Source: a virus
IMG/VR virus record: IMGVR_UViG_3300020183_000042
Span: 20,736-84,735 of that record
Strand: one strand, 5' to 3'
Length of the DNA stretch: 64,000 nt
Below are positions 9,102-17,935 of the stretch, in pieces. How positions within the stretch are numbered: the first letter of the stretch is position 1; the number at the start of each line of letters is the position of its first letter. Below the pieces are notes generated by a model, which saw nothing but the letters and a program-made list of their open reading frames with translations, had not been told where the DNA came from and did no database searches. The translations under genes were made by a program, and so were the position numbers.

Positions 9102-10101
9102 CGAGTTTATTTATTAATGTATCATTAATTTCTGTTGGTACAAATCTAGTAACGCCGGGTTCATCAACCACAATTAGTGTAATTTTATCTAGTTGTGATT
9201 TTTTATCATGTTTTAATAAATGTATAATTTGTTTACTATCTATATTTTTAATTCTCTGAAGAGCTGTATACTTATGTACAGTGTCTGTAATTAATTTTGA
9301 TTTACTAAATAATTGATTTATAATTTCTATACCTAATAACACAGCTTCTCCATGAGGTATTGAATAGTTGGATGCTGCTTCAATAGCGTGTCCAAAAGAG
9401 TGTCCATAATTCAAGCATTTTCTAATATTTTTTTCAAATTCATCATATTCTACTATGATCTTTTTAATTGCTAAACCATCACGAATTTGATTCTGTAAAG
9501 CAGAGTCTAGCGAATCTAAAAAGTGTTTACCTCCAATAAGAAAAAATTTAACTATTTCTCCCATTCCACTAAGTATTTCTTGTTTTGGCAAAGATTGAAG
9601 AAATTGCGTATCTATAATTACAGATCTTGGTGCAGAAAATAGGGCTAGTTGATTTTTCGTTGATCCAAAATTAAGGGCGGTTTTACCACCAATACAACTA
9701 TCACACTGAGATAAAAGTGTAGTTGGAACATATGTCCACTTTATACCTCTTTTATATATACTACCCACAAAAGCACCTATATCTTGCGTAATACCTCCGC
9801 CAATAACATAAAGATGATTGCCCTTATTAAAGTTTTTATCTGCTAACCATCCACAAGCCATTAATGCTGTTTCAATAGTTTTATTTTTTTCTGTAGCTTC
9901 TATTATCATCATATTTGAGTGTTTGATATCATATAAATCGTATATATTTTGATCTATGATAAGAAAATCATTAGATGTAAATTCACCACTAAATTTTTCA
10001 AAAACCACATGGTAATCATTAGGTATAGATTTGATAATAAAATTATCAGAACTTATATCTTCAAACGAGAAATGTATATTATCTACAATAAAATTTTGCA
10101 T
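9082..10101 (-). CDS. 3-dehydroquinate-synthase-like sugar phosphate cyclase
   Basis: 339 aa. Contains GGGITQDIGAFVGSIYKRG, YVPTTLLSQCDSCIGGK, NFGSTKNQLALF, LSGMGEIVKFFLIGG, NYGHSFGHAIEAA and PHGEAVLLGI: the NAD- and metal-binding motifs (E, H, H) of AroB and of 2-epi-5-epi-valiolone-type cyclases. In a glycan operon with a TPP enzyme, SDR and NeuB-like synthase it is more likely a cyclase for an unusual sugar or cyclitol than a shikimate enzyme. No other shikimate gene is present. Confidence 0.85.
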   Translation of the reverse strand: MQNFIVDNIHFSFEDISSDNFIIKSIPNDYHVVFEKFSGEFTSNDFLIIDQNIYDLYDIKHSNMMIIEATEKNKTIETALMACGWLADKNFNKGNHLYVIGGGITQDIGAFVGSIYKRGIKWTYVPTTLLSQCDSCIGGKTALNFGSTKNQLALFSAPRSVIIDTQFLQSLPKQEILSGMGEIVKFFLIGGKHFLDSLDSALQNQIRDGLAIKKIIVEYDEFEKNIRKCLNYGHSFGHAIEAASNYSIPHGEAVLLGIEIINQLFSKSKLITDTVHKYTALQRIKNIDSKQIIHLLKHDKKSQLDKITLIVVDEPGVTRFVPTEINDTLINKLDAILTN

Positions 10102-10102
10102 A

Positions 10103-10729
10103 TTAAATTCCTAGTAAACTATATCCTCCATCAATAATAATATTTTGACCAGTCATATTTCTGTTATTAAGTAAAAAAGTACATAAGTCAGCTATGTCTG
10201 ATGGTTGGGTCATACCTAGTGGTATGTTGTCTTGTAGATATTGTATTCTATCTTTAGAATTATTTTTTTCTGTTAATGGAGTTAATACAAACCCAGGAGA
10301 AATCATATTCACTTTAATATTATCAGAAGCCATCTCTATGGCTAATGTTTTAATCGCACCATACATTCCATGTTTTGATACAGTATAGGCCAATCTTCCT
10401 GCTCTAGTTTCTGTCGCATACAATGATCCTATCGCTATAATATTAGCTCCATTATTAAATTTGATTTGTTTACACAATTCTATAAAAGATAATGTATTAA
10501 CTTTTATTGTATCAATTAAATTTTGCTTTGTTAATTCTTTATAGCTGCAAGGCTTATTTATTCCAGCACAATAAATCAGTGCATCAATATTAGAAAATTC
10601 TGTAATAAATTCAGTTGATAAATCAAAACTATCACGAGATACACAGAAAATATTATGGTTAGATTTAGCACAATATTGCTTAATAGTTGAACCAATACCA
10701 CCTGTTGAACCAGTTAAAATAATATTCAT
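10103..10729 (-). CDS. Short-chain dehydrogenase/reductase
   Basis: 208 aa classical SDR: ILTGSTGGIGSTI (TGxxxGxG), IYCAGINKP (NAG-like), IGSLYA, YTVSKHGMYG (YxxxK), ISPGFVLTPL, IIDGGYSLLG C-terminus. A somewhat short member (usual 240-260). Coupled to the TPP-enzyme gene by a 1-bp overlap. Probably reduces or oxidises a keto-sugar intermediate of the operon's product. Confidence 0.85.
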   Translation of the reverse strand: MNIILTGSTGGIGSTIKQYCAKSNHNIFCVSRDSFDLSTEFITEFSNIDALIYCAGINKPCSYKELTKQNLIDTIKVNTLSFIELCKQIKFNNGANIIAIGSLYATETRAGRLAYTVSKHGMYGAIKTLAIEMASDNIKVNMISPGFVLTPLTEKNNSKDRIQYLQDNIPLGMTQPSDIADLCTFLLNNRNMTGQNIIIDGGYSLLGI

Positions 10730-11901
10730 TAAAACGAATCCGATATATACATGTCAGTTAATAATCCTGGAATTATTTTGCCACTATTATCAACTCCTTT
10801 GTGTGTTACCTTTGGTTCATGTCTTTCTTTGGGGTGTGTGAAAACCTCAACAAAACATGGTTTATTATAGTTTTTAGCCTCTTTTAGACAAGTATCAATT
10901 TCATAGTTTGATCTAATAGATAAATATTTTATATCAAATGCATTACATACAGATTGAAAATTTGGTGTTGTTACACCATTTTGTGGCCCACTAGCAAATT
11001 CTAAACCTTGAAAGAAAGATTCCTGGCTCAGTTTAATTGATAAATATCCATCGTTATTAACTAATAATATTGTAATTGGTAAGTTATAGTGTTTGAGAGT
11101 TTGTAATTCTTGTAAATTCATCATTATACTTCCGTCGCCCTCAATACAAATAGTCGGGCTTTTATTATTTGCTATACAAGCGCCTATACTAGCAGGCAAC
11201 CCATAACCCATGCTCGCACAACCTACATTAGTAAAAAGTCTTTGTCCAGAATGGAGTTGGTAGGTTTGTAGTGTAATGACATGCGCACTACCATTGCTCG
11301 TGACTATTGTTTCTTTTTCCCAGATGTTTTTTGCACGATTTATTAGTTCATAAAAACTAGCATAGCCTTGAATATTTTTATGTTTAGGATAGACATATTG
11401 TTGTTTAAATCTAATATTTTTGATATATTCTAACCAATTATTTTTAGTAATTAAGTTGGGATATTCTTCAATTTCTGTGAAAAAAACGCGAAGATCTGTT
11501 ATTATTTTGAGATGTATTGGAAATGGATGTTTTGATGCTTCATTATCATCGATATCGATAATTATTTTTTTAGAATTTGGAGAAAACTCTTTGGTGTTAT
11601 AGCCTGTCATTTTAACTGGCAGTCTGGTCCCCAAACAAATTAAAAGATCGGCTTCTTGAACGATCTGATTAGATGTCAATTGACCTAGGATTCCTATTCT
11701 TCCCATGTAATTCATATATGTATTATCAATACAATCTAGCCCAGAATGTGGACCAGTAACAACTGGTAATTGGTATTTTTGTAAAAAATCTAATAATTTT
11801 TTACAAGTATTAGATAGACATATTCCGTTACCAACTATAACCAGTGGTCTTTCAGACTGTTCAATCATTTTAAATAGATTATCTAATAGATTTTTCATCA
11901 A
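10729..11901 (-). CDS. TPP-dependent enzyme, central and C-terminal (PP) domains
   Basis: 390 aa covering the central FAD/nucleotide-like domain (PLVIVGNGI, LLICLGTRLPVKMTG) and the pyrophosphate domain (SMGYGLPASIGACIA, CIEGDGSIMMNLQELQTL with GDG-x(~25)-NN: LLVNNDGYLSIK). Acetolactate-synthase-like. The PYR domain is in the overlapping upstream frame (11879-12424). Frame +1 relative to that gene, overlap 23 bp including ATGATG. Together they equal one normal-length (about 560 aa) enzyme, so this is a split enzyme, a frameshifted gene or a programmed +1 shift. Confidence 0.85.
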   Translation of the reverse strand: MMKNLLDNLFKMIEQSERPLVIVGNGICLSNTCKKLLDFLQKYQLPVVTGPHSGLDCIDNTYMNYMGRIGILGQLTSNQIVQEADLLICLGTRLPVKMTGYNTKEFSPNSKKIIIDIDDNEASKHPFPIHLKIITDLRVFFTEIEEYPNLITKNNWLEYIKNIRFKQQYVYPKHKNIQGYASFYELINRAKNIWEKETIVTSNGSAHVITLQTYQLHSGQRLFTNVGCASMGYGLPASIGACIANNKSPTICIEGDGSIMMNLQELQTLKHYNLPITILLVNNDGYLSIKLSQESFFQGLEFASGPQNGVTTPNFQSVCNAFDIKYLSIRSNYEIDTCLKEAKNYNKPCFVEVFTHPKERHEPKVTHKGVDNSGKIIPGLLTDMYISDSF

Positions 11902-12424
11902 CCATAGCTCCTTGAATATCTAATGGAATATCTATCCAAACTGGACCTGGGCGACCACTAAGACAAATTTCATATGCTTTATTTAGTTCATAAACTATAT
12001 CTTCAGCATTTTTTATCATTACTGCATATTTAGTAATATTAGAAACTAATTTAACAATATCAAATTCTTGATCGCCAATTTGTCTACACCCAGTTCCTTG
12101 TGATAATTGTGATCTTGGAACTTGTCCTGATATAAAAAATCCAGGTATACTATCGAGCCACATGCCAAGTACGCCAGTAATAGTATTTGTGCCGCCTGGA
12201 CCAGTAGTAACAATATTTCCACACAGTCTATTAGATTGTCTGTAATAACCCTCCGCAGCCATAGCCAACGCTTGTTCATGATGAAAACAATATGTTGATA
12301 GACTATGATCTGCTTTACGCAAACTATCTATTAAATGTATACATCCACCACCCGAGATTGTGAATACATCACATATTTTTTTAGCAATTAAAAAATCAAT
12401 AACAAGATCAGAAATTTTTTTCAT
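11879..12424 (-). CDS. TPP-dependent enzyme, N-terminal (PYR) domain
   Basis: 181 aa. VFTISGGGCIHLIDSL, YCFHHEQALAMAAEGY (catalytic Glu activating TPP is in HHEQ), NIVTTGPGGTNTITGVLG, WLDSIPGFFISGQV: the pyrimidine-binding domain of acetolactate-synthase-like enzymes. It ends in IDIPLDIQGAMVDEKSIR, exactly where the domain linker lies in full-length homologues. A short A-run (GAAAAAT) at the junction is a possible indel or slippage site. Stop and start overlap the NeuB gene by 4 bp. Confidence 0.85.
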   Translation of the reverse strand: MKKISDLVIDFLIAKKICDVFTISGGGCIHLIDSLRKADHSLSTYCFHHEQALAMAAEGYYRQSNRLCGNIVTTGPGGTNTITGVLGMWLDSIPGFFISGQVPRSQLSQGTGCRQIGDQEFDIVKLVSNITKYAVMIKNAEDIVYELNKAYEICLSGRPGPVWIDIPLDIQGAMVDEKSIR

Positions 12425-13578
12425 GTGATATCATTATATGTTAATGGATCATCTTTTTTTAGATTGTTTTTAGCCACACAATCTTTTTCTATAAAGTTAC
12501 GAGAAGATAGTTGTCCTATTTCTTTTTGATATGGTATTGCACTATATAAATGATTTATAGTAATTTTTTCACCCTCCTTGATATTTTTCTTAAGATACAA
12601 TCCTCTATATAGAGATTCTAAGTATTCTGTTTCTTTTTGATCTATAGTTCTTCTTTCATCATATGATGTTCCACACATGGTCTGAGCGGTATGAAATGCC
12701 TTAAACCATTCGTCTATTTGATGTGGTAAAGAGCAATAGGATGATACTTCTTTTTGAATATGATTTTTAGGATATGGTATATCTATATGTCTTTCCCAAG
12801 TGCGAGCGCCCTTAGCGTAGGATATTAGCATAGATGAATGCCAATCATGGTATTCGTGTGTTGACAACCCAATCGTAATATTTGGGTACCTATTTCTTAG
12901 GTAATCTATTTGATCTAATTCAAGCTCATTATCTTCGCTTGGATATTTAGAAACACAATGATTTAATGCTAATGATATCTTTCTATTTAAAAAAAACTTA
13001 ACACTATCATCTATTTGTTTTTCGTTGGCTCCACCAGTTGATAAAATAATTGGTTTTTTTGTATTAGCTAACTTATTAAGTAAAACCCAATCATTAAGAT
13101 CCGAACTAGCAACCTTAATAATAGGTATATCAAATTTTACACACAAATCAACTGATGGTTCATCAAAAGCTGTTGCCATAGGTATACAGCCATTCTCTTT
13201 TATATAATTAACTAATTCCTCAAATTCTTCTTTAGATAATTTTGTATAGCTGGTCTTTTCTATATATCTTAGCCTTTTTGGTAAACTATTAAGATCTTTT
13301 TCTTGTTTAGCTTTAAAGTCTTTGTGAATAAAACTATCTACATCTCGAAATTGAAGTTTAATTGATGCTTTAATATTATTATCTTTAACTACTCTAGAGA
13401 ATTCTCTAATGATTTTTTTACCTCTAGATACTGAACCCCAGTGGTTATTAGCTAGTTCTAGAACAAATAGATTATCAAAAATATTCATATTATAAAATTT
13501 AGTTTCAGAATCATACATTTGACAAAATCTAGAACCTATAAATCCGCTACTTCCGAATACTGAGATTTTATTGTTCAT
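12421..13578 (-). CDS. NeuB-like sialic/nonulosonic acid synthase with foreign N-terminus
   Basis: 385 aa. Residues ~34-290 are a NeuB barrel: LELANNHWGSVSRGKKII, IKLQFRD, KVASSDLNDW, ILSTGGANEKQI, NHCVSKYPS, IGLSTHEYH, WERHIDI; residues ~310-385 are an antifreeze-like SAF domain (LKKNIKEGEKIT). The first ~33 residues (KISVFGSSGFIGSRFCQMYD) instead match the NAD-binding start of an epimerase (GxxGxxG). This looks like an in-frame fusion after a deletion. The synthase would condense PEP with an N-acyl-mannosamine-type or other sugar. Confidence 0.85.
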   Translation of the reverse strand: MNNKISVFGSSGFIGSRFCQMYDSETKFYNMNIFDNLFVLELANNHWGSVSRGKKIIREFSRVVKDNNIKASIKLQFRDVDSFIHKDFKAKQEKDLNSLPKRLRYIEKTSYTKLSKEEFEELVNYIKENGCIPMATAFDEPSVDLCVKFDIPIIKVASSDLNDWVLLNKLANTKKPIILSTGGANEKQIDDSVKFFLNRKISLALNHCVSKYPSEDNELELDQIDYLRNRYPNITIGLSTHEYHDWHSSMLISYAKGARTWERHIDIPYPKNHIQKEVSSYCSLPHQIDEWFKAFHTAQTMCGTSYDERRTIDQKETEYLESLYRGLYLKKNIKEGEKITINHLYSAIPYQKEIGQLSSRNFIEKDCVAKNNLKKDDPLTYNDIT

Positions 13579-13872
13579 TTATAACCAATCCTTAGTATTC
13601 ATATTTTTATCATCAATAAATAAATCATAATTAGGCTTACCAAACTTTAAACCGTGATATTGAACTCCCCATTCTTTGAATTGATTTTTTGTAACTTCTG
13701 TCCAATCTAAGCCGGTTGCTGTTCCTCTGGCAGTCCAATAGATTATAGTATGACCATCATCATATAATTTATTAGCTTTTATTATATTTTCTATAATAGG
13801 AGTACTACTTATATAGTCTGGCTTATTAGGACTATGGCAGATAGTTTCGTCAATATCGATATATATGATCAT
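13579..13872 (-). CDS. HAD-superfamily phosphatase
   Basis: 97 aa from MIIYIDIDETIC, choosing the ATG 1 bp after the upstream stop rather than a longer start. DIDETI is HAD motif I, IIYWTARG motif II (T), KFGKPNYDLFIDDKN supplies motif III Lys and motif IV Asp-Asp. A minimal uncapped phosphatase, as found in capsule and heptose pathways. Likely removes phosphate from a sugar-phosphate made by this operon. Confidence 0.8.
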   Translation of the reverse strand: MIIYIDIDETICHSPNKPDYISSTPIIENIIKANKLYDDGHTIIYWTARGTATGLDWTEVTKNQFKEWGVQYHGLKFGKPNYDLFIDDKNMNTKDWL

Positions 13873-13873
13873 T

Positions 13874-14623
13874 TTAATTAAATTCACTAGTTGTATTAGT
13901 TATTCTTGGTATATTAAATTGTAGATTTGATTCTGATAAAGGAATATTTTTATCTTTAAAATAATTGGCTAATGGTGATTCAAAATCTACATTTATATAA
14001 TCATGGTCATACCAATAAGATTCTACATGGTCGTAATATTGAGATCTAAGTTCAACATAATCGATATTTCCGTGAAAAAATATGTCTTGTGTAAAATTAT
14101 CGCTAGAATATTTAGTTTTTGATAATACTAAATTTGGATTTTCAAGTTCTTTAGTATCAAGTTTAGATAGAAAGTTTATATCTAGTCTGGAACAAAAAAA
14201 TCTATCATATCTGTCATATTCTTTGGCAACATCAAAAATAGTTTTAAAAGCATATAATATATATTTTGCTGCAAATCTTGGTGGGGTTTGATGGTGGTTC
14301 CATTGAGGATGATTTTCATATTTTGGTACGGCCCATTTATGGGGTATTTCGTCCCAACTTGGGTCTTTTTCTATTATTATTTTTTTAGGATTGTATGTTG
14401 CTTTAATACGATCAAAATCTGGAGTCTTTGATCCTTCGTTTTTTAATGTTTCTGCCATAGGTCTATTCCAATCATTCCACCAAGAAGTTGTGCCGGCGTT
14501 CACCCTATCCCATGTATGAATAAAAATATCTCCTGGCATAACATTATAAATATTTTGATAAAAATTTGCATAACACTTTTTCCACGTTCTACTATGTCCT
14601 GAAAAAATATATGCTATTTTCAT
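13874..14623 (-). CDS. Putative glycosyltransferase-like protein
   Basis: 249 aa. Begins MKIAYIFSGHSRTWKKC and contains IFIHTWD and RFFCSRLDINFLSKLD, an arrangement common in uncharacterised proteins of polysaccharide clusters thought to be GT-A-like transferases (RxD near the metal site). No firm family. Located between the RmlB-like dehydratase and HAD phosphatase with 4- and 1-bp gaps. Confidence 0.5.
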   Translation of the reverse strand: MKIAYIFSGHSRTWKKCYANFYQNIYNVMPGDIFIHTWDRVNAGTTSWWNDWNRPMAETLKNEGSKTPDFDRIKATYNPKKIIIEKDPSWDEIPHKWAVPKYENHPQWNHHQTPPRFAAKYILYAFKTIFDVAKEYDRYDRFFCSRLDINFLSKLDTKELENPNLVLSKTKYSSDNFTQDIFFHGNIDYVELRSQYYDHVESYWYDHDYINVDFESPLANYFKDKNIPLSESNLQFNIPRITNTTSEFN

Positions 14624-14627
14624 GTAA

Positions 14628-15575
14628 TCACCATATAAACTTATTATTGTAATAAGATATTATATCTGATAATTCATCGTCAAAAATCTTAATTGGCTCC
14701 CAGCCAAGATTTCTTAATTTAGAATCATCTAAAGCATATCTTACGTCTTGTCCATGTCTATTATAAGACAAATCTATATAATCTTCTATATCAGAATAAC
14801 CACTAATGTTTAATATTTTTTTTACTGTTTCTATATTTGATTGCTCAAAACCTCCACATATATTATATATTTGGTTTTTTACTCCAGATTGTATCATAGT
14901 AATAATTGCTCTAGCAGTATCTTCTGCATGTAACCAATTTCTAATTGGTGTTCCATTATTATGTAAGGGAATTTTTCGACCAAGTTTAATATATTTACAA
15001 GTTTTAGGTATTAATTTTTCTACATATTGACCAATTCCATAATTATTAGTCGGTCTAGCAATAATATACGGGATATTATGAGTTCGGCCCCATGCAAGTA
15101 TTAACATATCTGCTGCTGCTTTTGTGGCAGCATAAGGATTGGACGGTTTTAAGATGTCGTTCTCTGTATGATCGCCACTAATAATATCTCCATAAACTTC
15201 GTCTGTGCTAATATGTAACAACGTTGGTTTTATAAAATTTTCTTGTCTATAATTTTGTATTAGTTTTAATAGATTATGAACCCCATCTATATTAGATTTT
15301 ACAAAATCGTCGCTATTAGCTATTGAATTACCAACATGGGTTTCTGCTGCTGTATTAATTATATAATCGCAGTCATATAGAAATTTTAGATCGTTTATAT
15401 CACACTTAACAAACGAAAAATTTTCAAACGAATTAAACTCTTTTAATAATTCATCATTCGCAGCATACGTTATCTTGTCAACTCCTTTTACATACCAGCC
15501 TTTATTTAGACATAATCTAGTTATGTGAGAACCTATGAATCCTAAACATCCAGTAATATAAACTACTTTTGTCAT
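14628..15575 (-). CDS. dTDP-glucose 4,6-dehydratase-like (RmlB family)
   Basis: 315 aa extended SDR: YITGCLGFIGSHITRL (GxxGxxG), NTAAETHVGNSI, HISTDEVYGD with the TDE catalytic triad residues specific for 4,6-dehydratases, and YAATKAAAD (YxxxK). ARPTNNYGIGQ is the usual substrate-binding segment. Converts an NDP-hexose to the 4-keto-6-deoxy form, the substrate class used by the ColD-like enzyme downstream. Nucleotide (dTDP, CDP or GDP) is not decided by sequence. Confidence 0.88.
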   Translation of the reverse strand: MTKVVYITGCLGFIGSHITRLCLNKGWYVKGVDKITYAANDELLKEFNSFENFSFVKCDINDLKFLYDCDYIINTAAETHVGNSIANSDDFVKSNIDGVHNLLKLIQNYRQENFIKPTLLHISTDEVYGDIISGDHTENDILKPSNPYAATKAAADMLILAWGRTHNIPYIIARPTNNYGIGQYVEKLIPKTCKYIKLGRKIPLHNNGTPIRNWLHAEDTARAIITMIQSGVKNQIYNICGGFEQSNIETVKKILNISGYSDIEDYIDLSYNRHGQDVRYALDDSKLRNLGWEPIKIFDDELSDIISYYNNKFIW

Positions 15576-15576
15576 T

Positions 15577-16125
15577 TTATTTTTGATAATGATAAATAAA
15601 CACGTCTAGATTAGACCAAATATCTTCGATAAGATTTGTAATAAATTTCCAGTCACCACCAGCCAATCCACAACCAAATTTTGGAGCATGAATCTGTACT
15701 TTATTATCTCTATCAAAATTATTAGCAATAAATTTATTAATACCACTCATACTTTTACATAAAGCAAAATAGTTTAATGGTCTAGTATTTCTAGTATTAA
15801 TTACACCATTCTGTGATATCATATTGGCAAAAATTAGTTTATGCCCATAATTTGTATCTTTAGCAACTTCAACGAATTGAGTATATCCTAAATTATTGTT
15901 TAAAAAATTTTGACCAAGAAGATGATAATTTTCTTTTACCAAAGGATAATGCTTGGAAACAGCAGCAGCAAATCCAGCCCCAAATAAATCGATATTATTA
16001 CATACATGAGGAACTATAATGCTACTACCATTATTTCCTTGTCGAATATATGTGTCGACATAATTAAAAATATCACCATTGATATTAACAATATTTGATT
16101 TATTGTATACTACTATAGGAATCAT
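15577..16125 (-). CDS. Macrodomain (ADP-ribose-binding) protein
   Basis: About 182 aa from MIPIVVYNKSN, placed at the TAATAATG junction. Macrodomain features: NINGDIFNYVD, IVPHVCNNIDLFGAGFAAAV (adenine/ribose loop with GAGFA), LIFANMISQ, APKFGCGLAGGDW (phosphate loop, resembles TARG1/Poa1-like G-C-G-L-A-G-G). Could remove ADP-ribose from nucleic acid or protein, or hydrolyse ADP-ribose-1''-phosphate. A defence-reversal role is possible but only inferred. Confidence 0.85.
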   Translation of the reverse strand: MIPIVVYNKSNIVNINGDIFNYVDTYIRQGNNGSSIIVPHVCNNIDLFGAGFAAAVSKHYPLVKENYHLLGQNFLNNNLGYTQFVEVAKDTNYGHKLIFANMISQNGVINTRNTRPLNYFALCKSMSGINKFIANNFDRDNKVQIHAPKFGCGLAGGDWKFITNLIEDIWSNLDVFIYHYQK

Positions 16126-16127
16126 TA

Positions 16128-16373
16128 TTAGATTTCTAACCATTTATTAATAGGACATTGTTGATCAGACCATGCTAATTTGTTAAGGAATTGTTTTTTA
16201 TTTGAAATATTACATCCACAAATCCCACACTGACTATTAATTTTATCAAAATCTTCACACGCTATACATATAGCATATCTTTGGTTTATTTGTTCTTGAC
16301 TACTTTTAGGAAGTCCTCTTTTAATATGCCACAACAAAGATTTAATAAAAGTTTTAAGTTTAAGAAACCACAT
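16128..16373 (-). CDS. Small Cys-rich zinc-ribbon-like protein
   Basis: 81 aa. Basic N-terminus, then CIACEDFD-x(5)-CGICGCNIS and a final WSDQQCPINKW: CxxC, CxxCxC and CPxxKW spacing typical of small phage proteins that bind one or two zinc ions. Function unknown. Overlaps neighbours on both sides by 14-16 bp (upstream gene and macrodomain start region). Confidence 0.7.
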   Translation of the reverse strand: MWFLKLKTFIKSLLWHIKRGLPKSSQEQINQRYAICIACEDFDKINSQCGICGCNISNKKQFLNKLAWSDQQCPINKWLEI

Positions 16374-16596
16374 TATTTTTTTCTCTTATTTTAATTGGAA
16401 TAATATTATTATCTTTATCAAGACTGAAGATAGGGTCGGTTTCTATAACAGTTTTAGATTCTAGCCATTTAGGAGAACCATCATTTAATGAATAACACAG
16501 TTTATCTCCGTTGCGTTTAAAATCAATAGTTAAGATATAAAGATTATTTTCATATCTAAAACTATCTCCTGGAGATATTTCTTCCAAATATTTCAT
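16360..16596 (-). CDS. Hypothetical protein
   Basis: 78 aa, MKYLEEISPGDSFRYENNLY..., probably a small beta-rich (SH3-like) fold: SPGDSF at the start and alternating hydrophobic strands. No family recognised. Shares its start codon position with the stop of the next gene upstream (1-bp overlap). Confidence 0.65.
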   Translation of the reverse strand: MKYLEEISPGDSFRYENNLYILTIDFKRNGDKLCYSLNDGSPKWLESKTVIETDPIFSLDKDNNIIPIKIREKNNVVS

Positions 16597-16784
16597 TAGT
16601 ATTTCCTATAATAATCAATATCATCTAGAATCTCATCCTCGATAATCTCTCTCATTTTATTCTTGAATGCTTTTTTAGCTTTATTGGCAAACTTTTGATC
16701 ATCACTTATATGATCTTTATTCTTCTGTTTATTACCAATAGGTTTACGAGATTTTCTTTTATCTCTATCGAAATCATCGGCCAT
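16596..16784 (-). CDS. Small charged hypothetical protein
   Basis: 62 aa, highly charged: a Lys-rich N-terminal half (DRDKRKSRKPIGNKQKNKD) and an acidic helix (REIIEDEILDDIDYY). Small proteins of this composition are common in large phages. The 56-bp gap upstream to the protease gene has no clear signal. Confidence 0.6.
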   Translation of the reverse strand: MADDFDRDKRKSRKPIGNKQKNKDHISDDQKFANKAKKAFKNKMREIIEDEILDDIDYYRKY

Positions 16785-16840
16785 TTATACCATATCTCCG
16801 TTTTCTTTAAAATAGGTGTGAAGACAGTTTCGGTCAAGTT

Positions 16841-17593
16841 TTATCGTTTTTTATTTTTTAGGATCCAGTCAATAAATCTAGATACTCTAGTATGACCAGA
16901 CTCATCGCCGTATCCAGAGTTTGTATTTTTATCAGCGGCCATAACACAAGAGTTTATTCCAACTAATTCATTATCCCAATACATTGGACCACCGCTATCT
17001 CCACTTGCTATGAGAAATTCTAGTTTTGTTCTATTTGGATCATCATTTCTGGAAGGAGAACATATTAACATATCCCTAAACACACCATCAACAACATTAG
17101 ACCCTGCTCTTTTTTTACCATCGCAAGTTCTTTTACTACCAGTAAAAGTTCCAGTAAATCCGTATCCCGCTATGGAAACTATTTGACCCACCTCATCATC
17201 TCCCTCATAAAGCTTAGGATAAAAATCTAACCCAAATGATTTTTCTGAATAACCTAGCGCTATATCCGCTATGCCAAAACTATTTTCACTATAGTTTTCA
17301 TGAATAATAATTTCTGAAATACAGTATTTTTTACCATTTAATGTGAAGATACAACTACTAGCATTTGTTGCAACGTGGGCTGCGGTAAGAATGTGATGGT
17401 CATCTATAGCAACAGCGGACGCTACAAAAAACTTAGTAATATCATCACCATAATTACCAGATAACGCACCAGTGTGAATGAACCGTTTGCCAAATTCTAT
17501 ATATTTTGAATCTGAAACATTAGGATCTATAGTGCCAGCACTTATTTGTGAAACCATTATTAATAAACAAATCAAAATTATATATCTAAACAT
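16841..17593 (-). CDS. Secreted trypsin-like serine protease (S1)
   Basis: 250 aa. Signal peptide MFRYIILICLLIMVSQISAG. Catalytic triad visible: LTAAHVATNA (His), SFGIADIALGY (Asp) and FLIASGDSGGPMYWDNEL (Ser in GDSGGP), plus Cys pairs that could form disulfides (CIF/C-IS, CDG/CS). Exported to the periplasm or outside; could act on host surface proteins or in lysis. Serine proteases of this eukaryote-like type are rare in phages. Good Shine-Dalgarno (AGGTGTTGAA) before the ATG. Confidence 0.85.
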   Translation of the reverse strand: MFRYIILICLLIMVSQISAGTIDPNVSDSKYIEFGKRFIHTGALSGNYGDDITKFFVASAVAIDDHHILTAAHVATNASSCIFTLNGKKYCISEIIIHENYSENSFGIADIALGYSEKSFGLDFYPKLYEGDDEVGQIVSIAGYGFTGTFTGSKRTCDGKKRAGSNVVDGVFRDMLICSPSRNDDPNRTKLEFLIASGDSGGPMYWDNELVGINSCVMAADKNTNSGYGDESGHTRVSRFIDWILKNKKR

Positions 17594-17611
17594 TTCAACA
17601 CCTCTTTTTAA

Positions 17612-17923
17612 CTAACGACGAGGTTTATTTTTTACTTTATTTAGGTACACTTTACAGTCACTTATTACCTCTTTATTCCAGCTTTTATAGTCCATTAAGT
17701 GGCCAAATAAGAAATGACAAGGATCATCACAAAGGGTAATGAGATTGCTAGGGTCTAATTCTCTATCTGGATTGCAATGAACCGGCTCTATATGGTGAAC
17801 CTCTAATTTTTTATTTCTTCCACAAGCCGCACAAACTGGCTGACTACTCAGGTGTTCTTTCCTTACGCTGCTCCACTTTGGTGATCTATATGCGTATCTT
17901 AAAAATTTTCTAAAATTAAACAT
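17612..17923 (-). CDS. HNH endonuclease
   Basis: 103 aa. QPVCAACGRNKKLEVHHIEPVHCNPDRE...NLITLCDDPCHFLFGH: CxxC zinc pair, HH of the HNH core, N in SNLITLC and the final H. Compact HNH protein like those of phage terminase regions or homing elements. No terminase gene is seen in the window, so it may be free-standing. Confidence 0.85.
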   Translation of the reverse strand: MFNFRKFLRYAYRSPKWSSVRKEHLSSQPVCAACGRNKKLEVHHIEPVHCNPDRELDPSNLITLCDDPCHFLFGHLMDYKSWNKEVISDCKVYLNKVKNKPRR

Positions 17924-17935
17924 TACTTAATACTC

